A DNA stretch of 64,000 nucleotides from Symbiodinium natans (lineage: Eukaryota > Sar > Dinophyceae > Suessiales > Symbiodiniaceae): NCBI GenBank assembly GCA_905221605.1, contig CAJNDS010000215.1:124001-188000 (forward strand), written 5' to 3'. How positions within the stretch are numbered: position 1 is the first letter of the stretch; the number at the start of each line of letters is the position of its first letter. Position numbers and translations under genes: made by a program. Shown here piece by piece: positions 22,439 through 35,376 of this stretch. The notes under the pieces are model-generated. The model ran no database searches. It worked only from the letters and a program-made list of their open reading frames with translations, and was not told the DNA's origin.

Positions 22439-23314
22439 GCCATGGCAACAACTTGGGAGCGCAGTGGTACTTTTTTTGTTTTCATACTTTTTTTGGGTTT
22501 AAGGTTCCCTTATAAAGTGACCAACCCTGCCCTTACTAAAGTATGATTGCTGGGCTACCAAGACAGGGGGGTTGTTCTACATTCGTTGCTTTGTGTGCCT
22601 TCGGTCGATAGCGCAACGTACCTGACGGGCTACCAACAATGGCCTTCATCGCTTCTACATTTTCGGCCAAACTCCTAACTCCTTGCTGTATAAGAACCCA
22701 ACAAGATCAAGAAGTCATGCCTCAGTGCGTTCACCTGTGGGGCTGTCATCCAAGAAGTTCTGGCCAGTCTGACAGCATAAGTTGACCGCAAGATGGGCGG
22801 TTCTCTAAAAGTGTACCAGGATGTACAGTACCAGGAGCTGCTGTCGCCCATAGACCCTGCGAACCCTGAACCCTAAACCCTAAACCCTAACCCTACACCC
22901 TTTTCCCTATACCCTGAACCCTATACCCTGAACCCTAACCCCCCCCCCCCCCCGCCCAACAGAAAAACAAGTGAAACATGGCGTGTCGAGTTCCCCCACA
23001 CTGACCCCTAAATTTACTCGTAAGCACCAAAACCCAAGGCAAGCTCTAGCCCTGAACTCTGAGCCAATTTTGGGGTTTCGGTTTTAGGCTTTGGGGTTTG
23101 GGGTTTGGGGTTTAGGGTTTAGGGTCCAGGGTTTAGGGTTTAGGCTTTGACCCTCACTTCAGGGGTTCATGGGTAATGAAAAGGCTGCGCTTGTGTTACA
23201 CAAGAAATACCCCTAAACCCTAAACCCTAAACCCTAAACCCTAAACCCTAAACCCTAAACCCTAAACCCTAAACCCTAAACCCTGAACCCTAAACCCTAA
23301 ACCCTAAACCCTAA

Positions 23315-23392
23315 ACCCCTAGATCCCTAGACCCCTAGACCCCTAGACCCCTGGACCCCTAGACCCCTAGACCCCTAGACCCCTAGACCCGT
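23315..23392 (-). repeat. CCCCTAGA 8-base variant array
   Basis: About ten copies of an 8-base unit; the G-strand equivalent with a 7-base unit (TCTAGGG) is at 23836-23880. Confidence 0.9.
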
Positions 23393-23422
23393 AAACCGTG
23401 AACATTCAAGCAGGCTCATCCT

Positions 23423-23521
23423 TGGGATGTTCCAACTGAAACTAACAGTCCTTAATAGGGAGTTTTGTAGGGGGTACTATAATCCCGATTAAGGACTGTT
23501 AGTAGAACGGGGAGCATCCCA
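23423..23521. mobile_element. Inverted-repeat element family C
   Basis: Ends TGGGATGTTCC and GGAGCATCCC, inner arms ACAGTCCTTAATAGGG and AATCCCGATTAAGGACTGT. Relatives: 638-702, 24004-24140 (longer, with an internal duplication) and 31228-31285 (partial). Confidence 0.75.
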
Positions 23522-23573
23522 ACCCTAAACCCTATATCCTAAACCTTGAACCCTAAACCCTAAACCTTGAGCC

Positions 23574-23655
23574 CCAAACCCCCAAACCCCCAAACCCCCA
23601 AACCCCCAAACCCCCAAACCCCCAAACCCCCAAACCCCCAAACCCCCAAACCCTA
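23574..23655 (-). repeat. CCCCCAAA 8-base variant array
   Basis: About ten identical 8-base units with a fifth C. Confidence 0.9.
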
Positions 23656-24303
23656 AACCCTAAACCCTAACCCCAAACCCCGCATGAGGATCCGGCGTGG
23701 AGCCCTGTTGGCGGCTTCGGGGCCCCTTTCCGCTGCGCACGTCCGCGAAGGCCGAGGAGGCGGGGACGTGTCGATTTGTTTTAGTAGGGTTTAGGGTTTA
23801 GGGTTTAGGGTTTGGGGTTTAGGGCTTAGGGTTTAGGGTCTAGGGTCTAGGGTCTAGGGTCTAGGGTCTAGGGTCTAGGGTTTGGGGTTTGGGGTTTAGG
23901 GCTTAGGGTTTTCAGAGTTTAGGGTTTTCAGACTTTGGAGGGTTGAGGGTTTAGGGCTGGGAGTGGGGCATTGGGTTTCGAACTGGTGGTGATGGTTTGG
24001 CCGTGGGATGTTTCCGCCTCTAACAGTCCTTAATAGGGACTATGGTAGGGGTTACTATATAATCCTTAATAGGGTTTTTGGTAGGGGTTACTATATAAAT
24101 CCCTCTTCAGGACTGTTCTAGTACAAGGGGGAACATCCCAAGTTTGGCCTTCCAAGTTGGGTACCCGGGGTGTTGCTAGTTTTTGGCTTGAATTCTTGCT
24201 TGCGAGGGTACTACGGGAATCATTGTCTTGTATCATTGGGGGGGTTCTGCAGCAATGGTAGCTTAAGCCCTGAAGCCGGAGCCCTAAACTGGAATGCCTG
24301 CTC

Positions 24304-24413
24304 TCCCTAAGGGTGCGTGTACCTATACAGTACATACTTGGGCCCTAAAGCTAGTATATCGGAACCCCTTTAAGGCCCATGTATCTATTAAATTGGTACA
24401 TGGACCCTTTGGG
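24304..24413. mobile_element. Inverted-repeat element family E
   Basis: Contains GGGTGCGTGTACCTATACAG and ends GTACATGGACCCTTT; closest relative is 63108-63220. Weaker relatives at 36343-36440 and 41690-41845. Confidence 0.6.
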
Positions 24414-26006
24414 TTTAGAGGCTTTGAGCGGTGGGTGGACGGCGAACGTCTAAAGCGTGGTGGCTTGCGACCACAGTTGCCTGCCACCAAACCCCAACCC
24501 CAGTTATTTGCACAGTTAGCCCCAAACCCTAAACCCAAGCTATCTAATAATTTAGTCCCAGACCCTAAACCCAGTTATCTACAAAGTTAGCCCTAAGGCC
24601 TAAACCTCCAAAGTTAACAGTTGTTTGTTTATTTGCCAGAAGTAAAAGGGGAAATCCCACTAAGGCCGCAGTACATGGGGGACCGAAATGACGCACCCTC
24701 TTTTTGGGGACGACGCGATGTGGCATACTTCTGGTAGCTTAGATTCTCTTGAAAGGCAGGGTTCAGGGTTTCGGGTGAACCCCCCTTCCGCCGTCTATGA
24801 AGCAGGCAGAGAACCAGGACGCGGCCGCTCGAACTCTACCAGCTTTCTGACGCGCTTAAGTGGACTCGACAGCTCATCCCGAGGGCAGTCAGGGTGTGGG
24901 TGCTAAGATGTATTCAGGGCTTGATCCTTTTGTCAAGAGAAGCCCGAAGCCCCTAAACCCTAAACCCCAAACCGCGAACCCTAAACCCTAAACCCTAAAT
25001 TTTAACCCTAAAACCCTAAGCCCTAAACCAAAAACATCCATGCCTCCAGGGTAGTCAGGGCTTAGGGTTTAAGGCCCGGGTGCAGAGTGCTTGCTGGGCC
25101 AAAAGCGCGCTGGGGTTTTGGTGAACAGAACCCGGAGGTTGATACAAAGGTGAAATCACCTCCCCCTCATAACCCTAAACCCAAAACCCGAACACCCCCC
25201 AAATATTAAGTACTCTCCGTTATAGTGCCACTACTGTGAAGTAAAATGGGGAGTATTTAATATTAGGGCGGTTAGGGGGGGGTGGATTGATATTAGGGGA
25301 AGGGGATACAAGGTTTATAGGGTTTACGAAGGTGTAAGGTTTATGGTTTGGGGTTAGCGTGTGTGTTTTTTTAAACCTGGGGCCCTTACATCCCTTTGCT
25401 TTTAAAGTGCTCGGATCTCTTAATTGAACCCCTAAATAAAATCGGTGTTGTCCTCCCGAGGCTACTGGGAAACATGGCACTTTAGGTTGAGTTTAGGTTT
25501 AAGACCTGGGGTCGAGGGTTTAATCTAGGGTTAGGGGTTAAGGGTTAGGGGCTAAGGGTTTATTGCTTCAGTTTTTGCTTGCTGGAGGGCTGATTTAGTG
25601 CTCATCGGCTTTCCTGGGTTCAGGGTGAAGTGGTTCAAGCCCTAAACCCTGAACCCTAGTCCCCTAGACGGAAGGAGTTGGTGTTTTGATGTTTTTTAGG
25701 GTTTAGGGGCCCTTAAAGGGGTCCTTTTGGCTGCAAGTTCCCCAAATTCTAGGTACATTGGGCCCGCAGCCCAGACCCTATAACCCCTAGAACCCTGCTC
25801 TTCTAAAACCCAAGCCGTACTAGTTCAGGGCTTAGGGTTTAGGGTTGAGGATTCAGGGTTACCCTTAACCAAGCAAACCTTCACACCCCGAGCCCTACCT
25901 GGCCTCGATTGACCCACAGCTTTACGGGTTCGACGGTTGGGACCTCCCAATGGAAAGGCAGGCAAGCAAGCTCTGATGTAAGCCCTAAACCCGAATGCCC
26001 TAAACC

Positions 26007-26098
26007 CACAACCCTAAACCCCAAACCCCAAACCCCAAACCCCAAACCCCAAACCCCAAACCCCAAACCCCAAACCCCAAACCCCAAACCCCAAACCC
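26007..26098 (-). repeat. CCCCAAA variant array
   Basis: About twelve identical units followed directly by canonical CCCTAAA. Confidence 0.9.
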
Positions 26099-27373
26099 GA
26101 AACCCTAAACCCTAAACCCTAAACCCTAAACCCTAGCCCTAAACCCTAAACCCCTCACAAGCCGACCTCGGCTCCCTTGGAAGGAAGCCGCGGTTGCCGG
26201 GTCCCTGGAATGCGGCCTAGGTAGGCTCCTGTATGAGATAGGGGTGCAGGGTTTAGGGTCTAGGGTTTAAGGTTTAGGGTTTAGTGTTTTGGGGTTTAGA
26301 GTTTAGGGTTTAGGGCTAAGGGATTTAGGGTTTAGGGGTTGCAGGGTTTGTGGGTTTAGGGTTTAGGGGCTAGGGGTTTAGGGGTTTTCGGGTTCAGGGT
26401 TTAGGTTTCAATCGATTAGGATATGAGCTTTATAGTGTTCATAAGTTTACAGGCATGAGGGTGTTTGCGGTTTTGGTGTGCAGGGTTTCGGGGTGATGAA
26501 GCAGCGCTCAGCGTTGATGCGCGCTACGGGGGTTTGGAGGAGGCTCGGATCTCAGTCAGCGATGTGTTGCTTCGGTGTTCCTTAAGCCTAAACACTAAAC
26601 CCGAAACCCTGCATGCCAAGCCCTTAATCGGTCGGGTAGTGAGGTGTGCTTCTCGGTCGGTCGGGCATGCTGGCTTGCTAAGGTAAGCTTTAATAATTCG
26701 GTTCAAGTTTTTGCGTGTGAGGGCTTATGCGAGTTCTGGCTTCAGGTCTTAAGGGCTTAAGCATGTGGCCCCAGTCAAAAAAACCCAAACCTGGCTAATG
26801 CCCGACTCATTTTGAGGGCTACGCCAAGCCCTAAACCCTAAACCCTAAACCCTAGACCCTAGACCCTAGACCCTAAACCCTAAACCCTAAACCCTAAACC
26901 CTAAACCCTAAACCCTAAATCCTAAACCCTAAACCCTAAACCCTAAACCCTAAACCCTAAACCAAGCTCTAAGAGAATGCATCAGGTCAAGGTACTGCAG
27001 CTATGGGTCCGAGCAGCGTGGAGCTATTTTGAGGCCTTTGTTGGTGCCCTGCGCCGGGATCGCAGAGTTTAAGGTTTAGGGTTTAGGGTTTTGTGGGTTT
27101 AGGGTTAGGGTTTTGGGGTTTTAGGGTTTCAGGGTTTTAGGGTTGTAGGATTGTAGGGTTTTAGGGTTTGAAGTTTGGGGGTCCAGAGTTCGGGGTTTGG
27201 GGCGGTTGAGGGTTTAGGGGGCTAGGTTTTGACGGTATAGATTTTGGGCAGGGGTGGGGGTCTGGAGGGGTGGTAGTTCGGGATATTACTATGCTGCACT
27301 TGGAAGCTTCTTTTTTACTTAGTAAGTTTTCGTAAGAATCCCCATATTCCAACTTACTAACCGTAGTTACTAA

Positions 27374-27769
27374 GTGGAAAGGGCTTCCAAGCAGCGCTGT
27401 CAGGGCGCCGTACTGTGTAGGGGTTACCAAAAAGGCACGTGTGCAAAAGGTACGTGTGCTGCCCAATCTGTGGCCACGCCTAGCAAGCAGATGTTCTCGA
27501 ATCACATCGGCAGAAAGATCCATCGGCTCAATATCAGCGCCATTAGGCAGTATGCCGATGTGCTTGTACCAGCAGTGATGCCGGTTCACCCCGAGAGGGG
27601 TGTGTGTGGGACACCGCTGTACATGCGGAATCCGCAATCAGCATATCGGATGGTCAAAGTTTGCGTGGAAAAACCGAGCAGCATGACACATGCGAAGTGC
27701 TCTAAGTTACGGGTCCTGTTGGGGTCCTTACTGTAAGGGGCGCCGTACTATACAAAGGGGATACCAAAA
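27374..27769. other. Unassigned ORF island between near-identical 30-base direct repeats
   Basis: A 330-base unique island is bracketed by GGCGCCGTACTGTG... at 27404 and GGCGCCGTACTATA... at 27738, each running into TACCAAAAA. Both strands are open: + 27374-27736 (120 codons) and - with about 55 credible residues (LGVNRHHCWYKHIGILPNGA near its start). I cannot tell which is coding. It is preceded by a 100-base inverted repeat (27288-27400). Confidence 0.35.
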
Positions 27770-30107
27770 AAGGACCCTAATTTAGACACCCTGAGCCCGA
27801 ACGAGGCTGGGTTCGAGAAGCTTGAGGCGCTCCCTGAACCCTAAACCCTCAACCCTAAACCCTAAGCCCTAATCCCTAAACCCTAGACCCTAAACCCTAA
27901 AGCCTAAACCCTAAACCCTAAACCCTACACCCTAGACCCTAAACCCTAGACCCCTAGACCCTACACCCTAAACCCTAAACCCCAGACCCTGAACCCTAAA
28001 CCCCAAGCACCGGAAGGCCGTGGGCGGGGGCCCTCAAGGCGCGCCGACCGGCGCCCCTCAGGCAGGTTCGAGGGTGTAGGTTTTCAGATCAAGGGGGTTT
28101 AAGGGTTTAGGGTTTAGGGCTAGGGTTTAGGGTTTAGGGTTTAGGGTTTAGGGTTTAGGGTTTAGGGTTTAGGGTTTAGGGTTTAGGGCTTTGGGTTTGG
28201 GGTTTTGGGTTGAGGGAGTTAGTGGCTAAAGGGTTGAGAGGTTTAGTGTTCGCGATTACTAGGATCCAGAGTAGGCCCCTATTCCCCATTTTGTATGCGT
28301 TGAGGTTTCCTTAGACGCCCCTTTAAGCCAAAAGGGCACCCGTTGCATTCCTGGGTTACTCCTGGGTCTAGTTTAGGGTTCAGTGGGAGGATGGGGGGGG
28401 TTACAAGGCTTTGGGGTTGGGCTTGTCGGCACTCTTTGATTCATGGTGTTGGAGACAGCAATAGGGAGGAGATGCCCTAAGCCCTAGACCCTAAACCCGA
28501 AACCCTCCGAAAGCATTCCACCCTTCAGGCTCTTTGGTTCAGTGGAGGAGTTCGAGGGTCTCCTGGGTTTCAGAGGATAAGGTTCGGTGTTCTTGTCCAG
28601 GCAGGAATGAGGGAATTAGAGTGTAGGGTTTGCAGTTTAGTTTTTAGGGTTTGGGATAACCCTCTAAGAATCAAGGGATTAAGACTCGTACACCCCTAGG
28701 GTTGTACCTCTAGCACCTTCCAGTAATATACTTCTAATTTGGCCCTTATATTCCCTTAGAGGATATTTCAACAGGCTCCTCAAACCCGAGGGAAATACCC
28801 TACGAATCCAAGGTAGGTAGAGTCCCTTGATCTTGGTAGCCCTGTGGTACCGCTTCTGCCGTGTTTTGGTGCAAGATTCCCTTGTAAAGTATCCAACCCC
28901 CAAAAAGTGCGCCCTTATTACAATATGGTTTCTGGGCTACCAAGGTTTAAGGGTTGAAGCGTGAAAGGGTTCCTAAGCCCTAAACCCTAAGCCCTAAACC
29001 CTAAGCCCTAAGCCCTAAGCCCTAAGCCCTAAACCCTAAACCCTACAAATTATAAAGAGTTTATAAGGGCTTTGGTGGCTTCGGGTTTGGCGTGGCGTCG
29101 CAGGTCCCGTCTGTGGACCCTGCCTTCGCAGAGGTGGAAGAGTGGGAGGGGTGTCCTTGTAGGGGTCCTTTTTAAAGCGGATTCTACTATATTTGAGGTT
29201 GAAAAGGGGCCAATTATAGGAAACCCCCTTTTGCCCTATCAGTCCAAATAGTTTGGGGGGTTCAGCGCTCAGGGTGTTTGTAGGGCTAGGGTTTGACGGT
29301 TCCTTTTTGTGAGGGGAAGGGCTGGAATATTGGGAGGAGGCGATGAGATCCCGAACTTTAGACCCCCAAACCTTGAAAGCCCTAATCCACAACTTCCTAA
29401 ACCATAGCCCGATTTCCCAAACCCTAAGCCCCACATCCCTAAACCCTATGCCTCATATCCCTAAACCCTATATAGCGCTAAACAGCCCCAAAGACCCCTC
29501 AAAAGCCCTAAAAACAGCCCTAAACCCCTAAAGCCCCAAAACCCTTAGAAACCCTGAAGCCCTGGAGCGTTAAAACACCAAAACTCGATGGCCCCTGCAT
29601 CTGCGAGGGTGGTGCCTCAACGCTAGACGGACTGGAGGCGGTGGTTTCGGCTGCAAACCGTTCGGGGCTCGAGGGTTTTCGAGTCTTAGGGTGTTTGGGA
29701 AGTCTAGGGTTCAGCGTTTAGGGTGTTTGGGCGTTTGAGTTTCTTGGGTTTGGGGGTTTGGAATTTTGGGTTTTAGGGTGTTCGGGGGGTTTGAGGGTGT
29801 TCTTGGGATTTAGGGCGCTTGGCGTGCTTGGGGTGTTTAGAGTTTGCGGTGTTTGGTGGCTGTAGGCTTTCGGTTTACGGGTGTCCCCCCTAAAGCCTAT
29901 ATGCCCTGAAGCTATCCAGAGCATCCGTTCGATGTACACAAAATACTACCAAAACCGCACACCTTGAACCACCCAAAATGTCCATCCTAAGTACTCGAAC
30001 AGAAGCTACGTGCACAGAGTACCCCTAGCCCTGAACTACCCAATGCGCCCATTCTAAGTAACAAAAACTTTTAACTACCCCAAACCCTAAACCCCAAGCC
30101 CAACATC

Positions 30108-30232
30108 CCCCTTATTGGGGGTCCTTACTATAAGGGACCCTACAATTTGGGGGTGTATATGAAGGGTCCCTCTTGTTTCGTACACCCCCATATTCTGAAC
30201 CCTTAGTTAGTAGTATAAGGGGGAACTGCTCT
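30108..30232. mobile_element. Inverted-repeat element family H
   Basis: Arms CATCCCCCTTATTGGGGGTC and a complement around TAAGGGGGAACTG, with nested TTTGGGGGTGTATATGAAGG / TACACCCCCATA arms. Weak relatives at 5450-5545, 29145-29240 and 47145-47215. Confidence 0.6.
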
Positions 30233-30484
30233 ATACCCTAAACCCTAAACCCTAAACCCTAAACCCTAAACCCTAAACCCTAAACCCTAAACCCTAGACC
30301 CTAGACCCTAAACCCTAAACCCAACATCTTCCAACCACATGTCCATTCTGGCCATTCCGCCCCGACAGGCCCGCCAAACGGGATCGAGGCGGAGTCTGCC
30401 GCAAGTGCCCCGAAGGGTGTAGGATTTGGGGTTTGGGGTTTAGGGTTTGGGGTTTGGGGTTTAGGGTTTAGAGTTTAGGGACTA

Positions 30485-30790
30485 ATGGACCGATGGCAAA
30501 CATTAATTCCTTGTGGCCCTGAGTCCTCTTCGTGGGTAGTGGCCAACTTGGCAACAGCAAACGTGATGGCGTCTCCTGCACGTTTTGATGCTCCCAATGG
30601 CATACACGTGGGAGGATCTTTGAAGGAGAAGGAAATCAGGATCAAAGACATGTTCTATGCCTATGCTTCGGAGGTTATTCAGAAGATGGGAGTGATCAGA
30701 TCTCATTCATTCTGCGGGTCCCTCATTGAAGCTCTGTGTCTTTATGATACGCTCGAGCCATTGTTGTCTCGAAACAACTTCTCAAGCTAG
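30485..30790 (+). CDS. Hypothetical 101-codon ORF
   Basis: An ATG-to-TAG ORF (MDRWQTLIPCGPESSSWVV...) free of telomere repeat, with balanced composition and segments such as KEKEIRIKDMFYAYASEVIQ that look like real protein. No family recognised. It could be a long exon or a fragment of a mobile element. A 67-codon frame on the other strand overlaps it and looks weaker. Confidence 0.35.
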   Translation: MDRWQTLIPCGPESSSWVVANLATANVMASPARFDAPNGIHVGGSLKEKEIRIKDMFYAYASEVIQKMGVIRSHSFCGSLIEALCLYDTLEPLLSRNNFSS

Positions 30791-30867
30791 ACTGCTTATG
30801 TCTTGGGTTGATGCAGAAGTACTGCGCGAAACTGCAGTGGTTCCAGCTTGCATCCCTCAAGCCTAAA

Positions 30868-31014
30868 CCCCAAACCCCCTAAACCCCTAAGCCCCTGAAC
30901 CCCTAAACCCCTAAACCCCTAAGCCCCTAAACCCCTAAACCCCTAAACCCCTAAACCCCTAAACCCCTAAACCCCTAAACCCCTAAACCCCTAAACCCCT
31001 AAACCCCTAAACCC
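30868..31014 (-). repeat. CCCCTAAA 8-base variant array
   Basis: About 18 copies of the unit with one extra C, a few CCCCTAAG. Confidence 0.95.
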
Positions 31015-31420
31015 TAAACCCCGAAAGCCTGTAACTCCAAACCTTGTCAACCTGATCCTCCCAAGCCCGGGCTTGGCTAGACGGCCAGGCTCCTTTAGAA
31101 AGCTCCTTGAAGCCACACAAGGGTGCCTGTTTCGGTTTAGGGTTTAGGGTTTAGGGTTTAGGGCTTAGGGCTTAGGGCTTAGGGTTTAGGGTTTAGGTTT
31201 TAGGGTTTAGGGTTTAGGGTTTAGGGTTCATTCTAATTCCTATTCAGGACTCCTTAGTGTAAAGGGTAACCTCCCAAGTCTAAGGGTTTTAGGCTCCAAG
31301 TGTTTAGGGCTTCGGGCTGTCAGGAACTCCTCCACCAAGACTACGAGGACCATTGGAGACTGAGTCCTCGTCTGACTCGAAGTCTACACAACCCTAAACC
31401 CTTAACCCTAAACCCTAAAC

Positions 31421-31523
31421 CCTATAAACCCTATAAACCCTATAAACCCTATAAACCCTATAAACCCTATAAACCCTATGAACCCTATAAACCCTATAAA
31501 CCCTATAAACCCTATAAACCCTA
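31421..31523 (-). repeat. CCCTATAAA 9-base variant array
   Basis: About eleven copies, followed by canonical units. A diverged relative lies at 16940-17230. Confidence 0.9.
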
Positions 31524-33599
31524 AAAGCCCTAAAAACCCTAAAAACCCTGAAAACCCTGAACCCTGAACCCTAAACCCTAAACCCTAAACCCTAAACCCT
31601 AAACCCTAAACCCTAAACCCACCCTAAGCCCGTCATCTCCCGGCGCCCGCAACCCTGAACCCTAAAGCCTGAATTTTGCACCCTGCCAGAAGTAGTGTAT
31701 AACGTCGGGGCCCAACACCTCTTTTTGACCCTGAGCCATTAACCCTATATAAACATCCCCACACTACGTAAAGCCCGAGCCCGTGCTCCGAACGCCTCTC
31801 TCCAAGCCTAAACTTAAATCCGAAGCCCTACGTAGCTCCTAAACCCCAAACCCCGCAACTTCACAACGACCCTTCAGCTGCGGCCTAAACCCGAAACCCG
31901 CAAAAACTTCAACCCCCTGGCCCCAAGCCCCACAACCACACCACAACAGGGGGGGGGGGGGGTGGGGGGGCTAAACCCCACCGTGATCACATATGCGGAT
32001 TCTGTAGGATTGAAGGGTTGGGTTGCGTTGGGGATCCACTTCTCCACTCCTCAGGACCTCGTACCTAGACCCGAAACTTTTCCCGGGACAAAGGTTTCAG
32101 GACTTTTCAGGAGGCTGTTTTTGAAATTGGGCCCGTGGGCTTAGGGTGGTAGGTGCGGGCGAGGGTTTAGGGTTAAAGACCTACTATCCACTAAGCCCTT
32201 CAGAGCCCGAAGCCCTGAAGTCCCCAAAGCGGTAAAAACCAAGCCCCTACAGCCCCAACACCCTGAGCCCTGAGACTCTTCAACGCTGCTTGACTTTTGG
32301 GGTTTAGGGCTTAGGGTTTAGGGTTTAGGGTTTAGGGGTTCATGGGTAAACTCAGAAGAAGGGTCTTACTTCAAGGAACGGTAGTTTCAACCCTAGACCT
32401 CTCACACGACCCCTCGACTCGAGAGGCAAAACCCCCTAAACCCTAAACCCTAAACCCTAAACCCTAAACCCTAAACCCTAAACCCTAAACCCTAAACCCT
32501 AAACCCTAATCAGGATCCTTCAGGCAAGGGCCCTCTCGCCTTCATTTTTTTGCCTCAGGCGCTCTCTCAAAGCGGGGAGTGCTGAAGAGTCTTAGGCACA
32601 CGTCCCTCGGATGAGCGCCCCAAAAGTGGTTTAGTGTTAAGGGTTTAGGTTTAGGGTTTAGGGTTTAGGGTTGATATCCGAGCCGTCATACCGGGATGCT
32701 CCAGAGGTCCTTGGTAAATTAGGGCTCAGGGTTAAGGGTTTCCTGGGGGAGGAATCCCATCGCGCAAAGTACAGCGGTACAACCCCCCAAATTCCACAGA
32801 AGCTGCCAAAAGTCCAGAAGGCCCCACCTGAGTTCCCGTTTCTGTGCGGGCTTTTGGACTGCGCAGCCTGTTTCGATCTGCATGCGCCACGGCTGGCAAG
32901 GCCGGTTCAAGATGTAGGGGTCGGGTTTCAGGTTTTGGGCTTAGGGCTTAGGGCTTAGGGCATAGGGCTTAGGGCTTAGGGCTTAGGGCTTAGGGCTCAG
33001 GGCTTAGGGCTTAGGGCTTAATTAGGGCTTAGGGCTTAGGACTTAATTAGGGCTTATAGGACTTACGGACTTAGGACTTAAGACTTAGAGTGGTTGACCT
33101 TGAAACCCTAACCCACCCGAGGCCCAACCCCAATTGAGCATGTTCACGGCTCCTTAAGCCCGGAAGACCCAAACTTGCAGCCCGAAATCTTACCTCCCAT
33201 TCTAAACCTCAAGTGAAGCAGGGTATATATTTCTCTTTTTGGTGAGTGTACATAAGGTTCCTTTTTAATATTGGTGAGTGTATATACTGGGGGGCTCTTC
33301 TCGGGATATAAGACATGTAAACCCTACTTCATGTACCAAAAACTACTATATGTGCTTATAGGCACTTAGCAAAGTCGACAAAGCGCGACCAAACAGAAAC
33401 AAGAAGCAACCAACGAGAAGAAGCACACAAACAAAAGAAAAACATGAAAAGCACAAACCATAGTAAAACACAACACGAGACGACAAGCACACAAAGCAAC
33501 AAGAGCTATGCAAAAAAGTAAAAACTGAATGAGATAAGAGAATCCAATAACGCACACACACACACGCACAGAAAACCGAAAAGTCGAAGCACAAATACA

Positions 33600-33723
33600 A
33601 CAAGTCGAAAAGCAACACACACATACACACACCCACACACCCACGCACCCGCGCACCCGCGCACCCGCGCACCCGCGCACCCACGCACCCACACACCCAC
33701 GCACGCACGCACGCACGCACGAA

Positions 33724-33758
<35 letters not shown>

Positions 33759-33762
33759 CTAT
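33600..33762 (+). repeat. CACACG / ACGC low-complexity tract
   Basis: ACGC units grade from CACACCCACGC on the left. The Cys/Arg-rich minus-strand frames of 80-143 codons here are repeat translation. Confidence 0.9.
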
Positions 33763-33763
33763 G

Positions 33764-34555
33764 TATGCTCTATGCACCCTACACCTACACCCTATACACT
33801 ATACACCCTACACTCGACACTCGAGACCCTAAGCTCGACCTCCCCAGGCGCGCCGCAAGCAATGCTTCTCCCAGGCCAGAAGCCCCCGAAACCTCACGCG
33901 GCCTTGGGTGTTTGTTTACAGGGTCCTTAAGGGAGGGGTGTTTGGGGTTTAGCAAAACCTCAAATTCCCCCAAAATCCCAAGATCGCAAAACCCCAAACA
34001 CTATTCCCCTGAACACTAAATCCCGGACCCCTCGCTCCAAACAACCCTAGCCCTGAGATTCTGAGTGCTTTCAAGCATTATTTTGTTTTTGCTAGGGTTA
34101 GGAGTTGAGGCGGTTTAGGGGATTAGGGGCTTTAGGGCTTAGCGGTTTAGGCTTTGGGATTTAGCTGCTTCTTTCGCAACTGCGTCTGCAGCCATTGCAA
34201 CTTCAGGACTGTTTCGGGTCTAGGTTTAGTGATTCTTTGGGCTTGCAGTTCCAGATGTTCGTCCTCCTGACCAGATGCCAACTTGTCTGTTTGAATGGGA
34301 GTAGGGATGACCACAGTTTTTTCTCAGAGTCGTCCTAATTGAAAGCTTAGTCCTAATTGAAAGCTTAGGCCCTTTAGAAGCTATCCAAAGGCTCCTATGT
34401 AGTACCTTTTTGGGGTAGTATACCAGAATCCACTATAACCAACCCAAAAAGGAACTACATTGGAGCCTTTGGGTAAGTTGAAGTCTATAGCCAGGTCCTC
34501 GACCCTTGGTCCAGAACCCTAGGCTAGAGCCCCCCTGGGCATCTCTGCCCCTTCC
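33764..34555. other. Mixed unique and degenerate repeat, no clear gene
   Basis: Degenerate CCCTAAA-like sequence, a possible exon at 33846-33920 after CCCCAG, a hydrophobic frame FVLLTRCQLVCLNG near 34260, and a family B element. Nothing firmly supported. Confidence 0.3.
34383..34475. mobile_element. Inverted-repeat element family B
   Basis: Arms CCAAAGGCTCCTATGTAGTA and its near-perfect complement ending GGAGCCTTTGGGTA; about 93 bases, non-coding. Other copies: 43681-43770 and 62632-62725. Confidence 0.8.
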
Positions 34556-35120
34556 CTAAACCCTAAACCCTAAACCCTAAACCCTAAACCCTAAACCCTA
34601 AACCCTAAACCCTAAACCCTAAACCCCCAAGGGTCCCCGGTTCACAAGAAATCCTTGGCCAGGGCTTGCGGCGGCGACATCCCTGATGGGCTGTTGGGCG
34701 GCCTGGTGCCCATGGGTTAGGACGCAGGGAAACCCAATCCCAACCCCTGAAACCTAATTCCGCAAGCCCTAAACCCTAAACCCTAAACCCTAAACCCTAA
34801 ACCCTAAACCCTAAACCCTAAACCGTAAGCCGCATTCAACCCCTAAAGCCAAATAGTCTGCATCCCAATGCGGGACCACCTGGATCCCATGGCTTTGGGG
34901 TGTTGGGGTCCGGGATTACTGAGGGTTGGGGGTGGTGAGGGTTAGAGTGCAGGGCATACATACCCAAGCCACCCTAGTCCTAAACACTACGTAAGTCCTA
35001 ACCCCCTTGATTGAAGGGGCCCATTTACTATATATGTCTAGTCGGAATAGATATTTTAAGTTTAGGGCGAGGGTTTCGGTTGAAGCTGAGGCTGCGCATT
35101 GTGGGTAGCTCATACTGCAA

Positions 35121-35244
35121 CATGTAGCTGGGCGTAGAAGTAACCCAGTGGTACGCTTTACACACTTATTTGGTTCTGGGTTCCCTTATAAAGTAATCTA
35201 ACCAGCCCAAAAAAGGGTGGAATATGGTTGCTGGGCTAGCAAGT
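35121..35244. mobile_element. Inverted-repeat element family D
   Basis: Contains GGTTCCCTTATAAAGTAATC and ends ATATGGTTGCTGGGCTAGCA. Relatives at 22459-22560 and 28832-28944 share GGTTCCCTTATAAAGT-like and TGGGCTACCA segments. Confidence 0.65.
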
Positions 35245-35376
35245 CTAAGAGAAGGTAGATGGTCCCTGAATATGGTCCCTTACCTTCAGAACCCTGAAGA
35301 ATGGGCCCTTGGGCTATAGTGTAGATACGGGGGCATGTACCGGTTCCGCAACTAAGGGGCCACATTACAGGACTGG

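Noticed and set aside
33346-33777. Cys/Arg-rich minus-strand ORFs of 80-143 codons
   Set aside because: They translate the ACGC/CACACC tract; three frames are open at once with the same pattern.
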